Shown here piece after piece: positions 61,459-64,000 of a stretch of DNA of 64,000 nucleotides. The notes under the pieces were generated by a model. That model had not been told where the DNA came from. It worked only from the letters and a program-made list of their open reading frames with translations, and searched no databases. The first letter of the stretch is position 1, and every line of letters begins with the position of its first letter. The position numbers were made by a program, and so were the translations under genes. Source of the DNA: Plasmodium coatneyi (taxonomy: Eukaryota; Apicomplexa; Aconoidasida; Haemosporida; Plasmodiidae); NCBI RefSeq assembly GCF_001680005.1, contig NC_033559.1, positions 124,001-188,000 of the forward strand, in the 5' to 3' direction.

Positions 61459-62311
61459 GCTAGCCATTTTTGCATTCAACCCTGTCTGCACAAATCTCAA
61501 CCTTAAGCAAAAAAGCTGTTTCTCCACCTTTTGCATTTACACATATAACATGCCAATTAACGCTCCTTAAAAGGTGGAAAAATTAAAACACTGACGATGA
61601 TACAATATTTTCTTCATTTTAAAAAATAGAGAAACCTTAATTGTTACGTGTGAGAGAGAAATAGTTTTTTTTTTTTTTTTCATGAAGGACAAACTCAAGA
61701 ATGCCAAGGCACACGTAACAATTTTTACGTTTTATTAGTACCAGGTGTGTGTATGAGATAAACCTCATCATTTTTAAAGTGCCAAATATATGCGTAATGG
61801 TTCCGCTTATCAAGCCGTTCGGAAAGTTACGATGTAAAAAAGAAATATGACAAAAAAAAATATATCCTCAACGAAGGACACAAATTATGGAACGACGCGT
61901 GTGCATATGTGCTTACATGGGCAAAATAAAACGAATGTGTTTTATGCATATAGACACACATGTGGGAAAAAACAAATTGCTTTTTTGTTCACCCCTCCCT
62001 TGGCATGTTGCCCTATGGAAAGTACCGTTTTGTTACTTTCGCAGCAACAAATGGCATCAGTTTCATACACAGCATTCACTTCGCACCCACGTTGTCTTCA
62101 TGTAACGCTCCACTGTTTAATTGTGCTCCAGGAAGTGTTACCTGTTCTTCCGCATTGCATACGAAATGAGCAGTTAGTGTTCTTTCAGTTCGCACATGGG
62201 GAGAGCAGCCAGAACAATATAGGCTGATGCCAAATTTGCTACATAAATTGTTTTTTTTTTGCTAACTATACAGTCTTCCCACTTTCATACGTCCGCGCCG
62301 AGTGACACATT
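61404..62311. other. intergenic, convergent 3' flanks
   Basis: Contains T runs at about 61430-61457 and 61664-61680. The overlapping open frames at 61847-62227 in two or three frames are less AT-rich but have no coding signature, and I reject them. No RNA gene recognised. Confidence 0.5.
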
Positions 62312-62947
62312 TTATGTGTTACTATTCTTAAATATATTATACGAAAAAAGGGGGTGCTTTTTTTTCCTTTCCACCAAAGTTCTTATGTACTCCTTTCCAG
62401 CCAAATAACCTTCTTCCTCCTTCCGCTTTACTGCAATTTTTTTTTCTTGCGTAAGTTCGAACACTTTTCCATTTAAATTTTGTTCACCTTCCTTATCGTT
62501 ACGAAGATTTAAAAGCAAAAAATCGTCTCCTACTGATATTTTCATATCCGCTTTATTGTCCTCCTTCCCTTGTGTAAATCTGTCCTCTTTGGGAATTGCA
62601 CTACTTGCGGTGTCAGTCCTTTTAAGCGCCCGCCCCCTTGGAAAATTCTCCATTGTTTCATTATACATGTTGTAACTATACACATCCTTGAAGTGTTTTA
62701 TGCGGCTCTCATGATTTATTTCATTTTCAGAAAAGCCCAAATCGTTTAAACTTTGCTTTTCGAGTAGATTCCTGTCCATTCGGCAAATAAAATATTCTTT
62801 GGAATATTCTCTGCAACTAACGTGATCATTATTGTGCTCCTTTAAGCATTTCAAATAATCATTTTTTATTGATGTGCATTCACTATTGTGATCCAGCAGG
62901 AAGCTCCCCCTGTCTGGCTTCTTAACTATGCTCCTTTTTTTGTCCAT
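62312..62947 (-). CDS. COX19: COX19-like cytochrome c oxidase assembly factor, extended
   Basis: Single exon, 211 residues. Residues 10-75 match COX19: PDRGSFLLDHNSEC, then a twin CX9C (CHCH) pair with Cys24/Cys34 (CTSIKNDYLKC) and Cys45/Cys55 (CREYSKEYFIC), then RMDRNLLEKQSLNDLGF. COX19 is a small soluble protein of the mitochondrial intermembrane space needed for copper-dependent assembly of cytochrome c oxidase. The two disulfide-bonded CX9C hairpins are formed on import. Typical COX19 proteins are about 90-110 residues and end soon after the LGF motif. This one has about 135 extra hydrophilic, Lys/Glu-rich residues in the same exon. The start MDKKRSIVKKPD is the only Met before the domain. 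Confidence 0.93.
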   Translation of the reverse strand: MDKKRSIVKKPDRGSFLLDHNSECTSIKNDYLKCLKEHNNDHVSCREYSKEYFICRMDRNLLEKQSLNDLGFSENEINHESRIKHFKDVYSYNMYNETMENFPRGRALKRTDTASSAIPKEDRFTQGKEDNKADMKISVGDDFLLLNLRNDKEGEQNLNGKVFELTQEKKIAVKRKEEEGYLAGKEYIRTLVERKKKHPLFSYNIFKNSNT

Positions 62948-64000
62948 TCTGTTGTGCTTTTTTGGAAGATATATTTAATTTTCTTAATTTTACACTACAT
63001 AATTTGAACAGTTTCCATTTTTCCTGAAAATTTCATTTTCTGTATTGTCTTTCGCCCTTCTCGAATTGAAAAATAATTAATACGGAAATGCTGAAGCGTA
63101 AATACATGTAAAAATCTATGCATATAAGTACATATAAGCGAATACACAACTGAAAGATCGCTCCCTGTTGCGTTGCCTGATGTGACCAATTAAACAGTTT
63201 CCTCAAATCAAGACCTTCCGCTATGGTTATTCGTATGGAAATTTATATTACCCCTAAGAATAATTCAACCTCTACATAATAAACCGCAAATAAATCCTAT
63301 TATGTACCAAAAATTGAAACTCATTTTGTACAATTTTTCTCCCCTGCGCAAATTGGCGCCATGAGAAATATGCCCTTCTTTTCCTTCATAACTTTTGCAG
63401 AGAATTGTTTCAAATTTTTACATTTTTTAAAGTACTTATATGTAGGTAGAAAAAACGAAAAAATTAAACAAGGAAAAAAATTAGCTATGGTGAAAATGTT
63501 TTTTTAAAAAAAAAAAAAAAAAGGAACAAGGAAACTTTTATTTATCAGTTTCCACATATAAGTAAAATTATTCGTGTCACATCGCAAATTTGTGAAAGAT
63601 TACACGCATACATATTTTTACATGAACATGTGCCTTTTCTTAAAAGCCTTCACAAAAAATAATCTTAAAAATAGCGCTGTTCTTAGTTGTATATGCGCAA
63701 AATACCATTTAAAATGCATACTTTTTTAATCATTTAAAAGTAAGATGAAAAATCATTCAGAAGAGGGGTTCCAAATACAAAGGTGTAAAAAATAGTATAT
63801 ATAATTGCTTCTGCAATTATCATCACAACAAAATTAAAAAAAAAAATTGTGTAAATGGAGTGGAAGATAAATATGACTATATTTTTATAGAAATGAACAA
63901 AATAAGAAAGAATTTCTCAAACAGGTTAGCGGAAAAAAAAAATGAAGCAAATCAGACTAAAATGTTGATTTTCTTTTTTTTTTCCTTTTCCCTTTTTTAA
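62948..64000. other. intergenic at window end
   Basis: 5' flank of the COX19 gene and beyond. AT-rich with an A run near 63506-63522 and T-rich sequence at the very end. The 62995-63189 frame lacks support. No feature identified. Confidence 0.5.

Noticed and set aside
61847..62227. 126-codon plus-strand frame with overlapping frames
   Set aside because: Two or three frames are open at once over moderately GC-rich DNA; the translation has scattered Cys/His without a pattern and no paralogue that I recognise.
1..64000. tRNA genes, CRISPR arrays, insertion sequences, bacterial operons
   Set aside because: I saw no cloverleaf with A and B boxes, no spaced direct-repeat array and no transposase. 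The gene structures are eukaryotic and spliced.

Overview
The window is nuclear DNA of a malaria parasite (Plasmodium), running from the subtelomere on the left into the start of the conserved chromosome core on the right. The evidence is strong AT bias with long A and T runs, short spliced signal-peptide first exons followed by one long second exon, and gene families found only in Plasmodium: pir, PHIST, tryptophan-rich antigens (TRAg, Pv-fam-a type), a PST-A lysophospholipase and an ETRAMP. The mix of pir, several TRAg genes and AT-rich core genes fits a primate parasite of the ovale, malariae, gonderi or vivax-related groups. I cannot name the species.

Layout. 1-2.3 kb: telomere-proximal non-coding DNA with a degenerate 7-bp telomere-like array, then a complete three-exon pir gene. 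4.5-10 kb: a two-exon exported membrane protein (-) and a PHIST protein with a clear PEXEL (+). 12.8-28 kb: four TRAg genes, all on the minus strand, separated by 2-5 kb of AT-rich DNA. 32.6-38.7 kb: an exported two-transmembrane protein and a fifth TRAg, both on the plus strand. 41.6-42.9 kb: a PST-A type lysophospholipase (-). 47.9-51.5 kb: an ETRAMP (+) and an exported-type protein of unknown function (-). From about 51.8 kb the content changes to housekeeping genes: a probable multi-exon cyclin, the GTPase GPN1, a divergent protein kinase, a polytopic membrane protein, a four-exon 72-residue protein and the COX19 assembly factor.

How the genes work together. The left 50 kb is mostly a host-interaction set. 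Products are predicted to enter the secretory pathway and act at the parasitophorous vacuole, host red-cell cytosol or membrane, or merozoite surface. The right 12 kb serves general cell functions: RNA polymerase II assembly, cell-cycle or transcriptional cyclin, kinase signalling and cytochrome oxidase assembly.

Most gene models were rebuilt by hand by joining GT-AG exons in phase. The pir, both exported proteins, PHIST, all five TRAg genes and the 72-residue gene give uninterrupted frames. The cyclin model is incomplete, and two possible short or non-coding genes (near 55.1 and 55.9-56.5 kb) are tentative.
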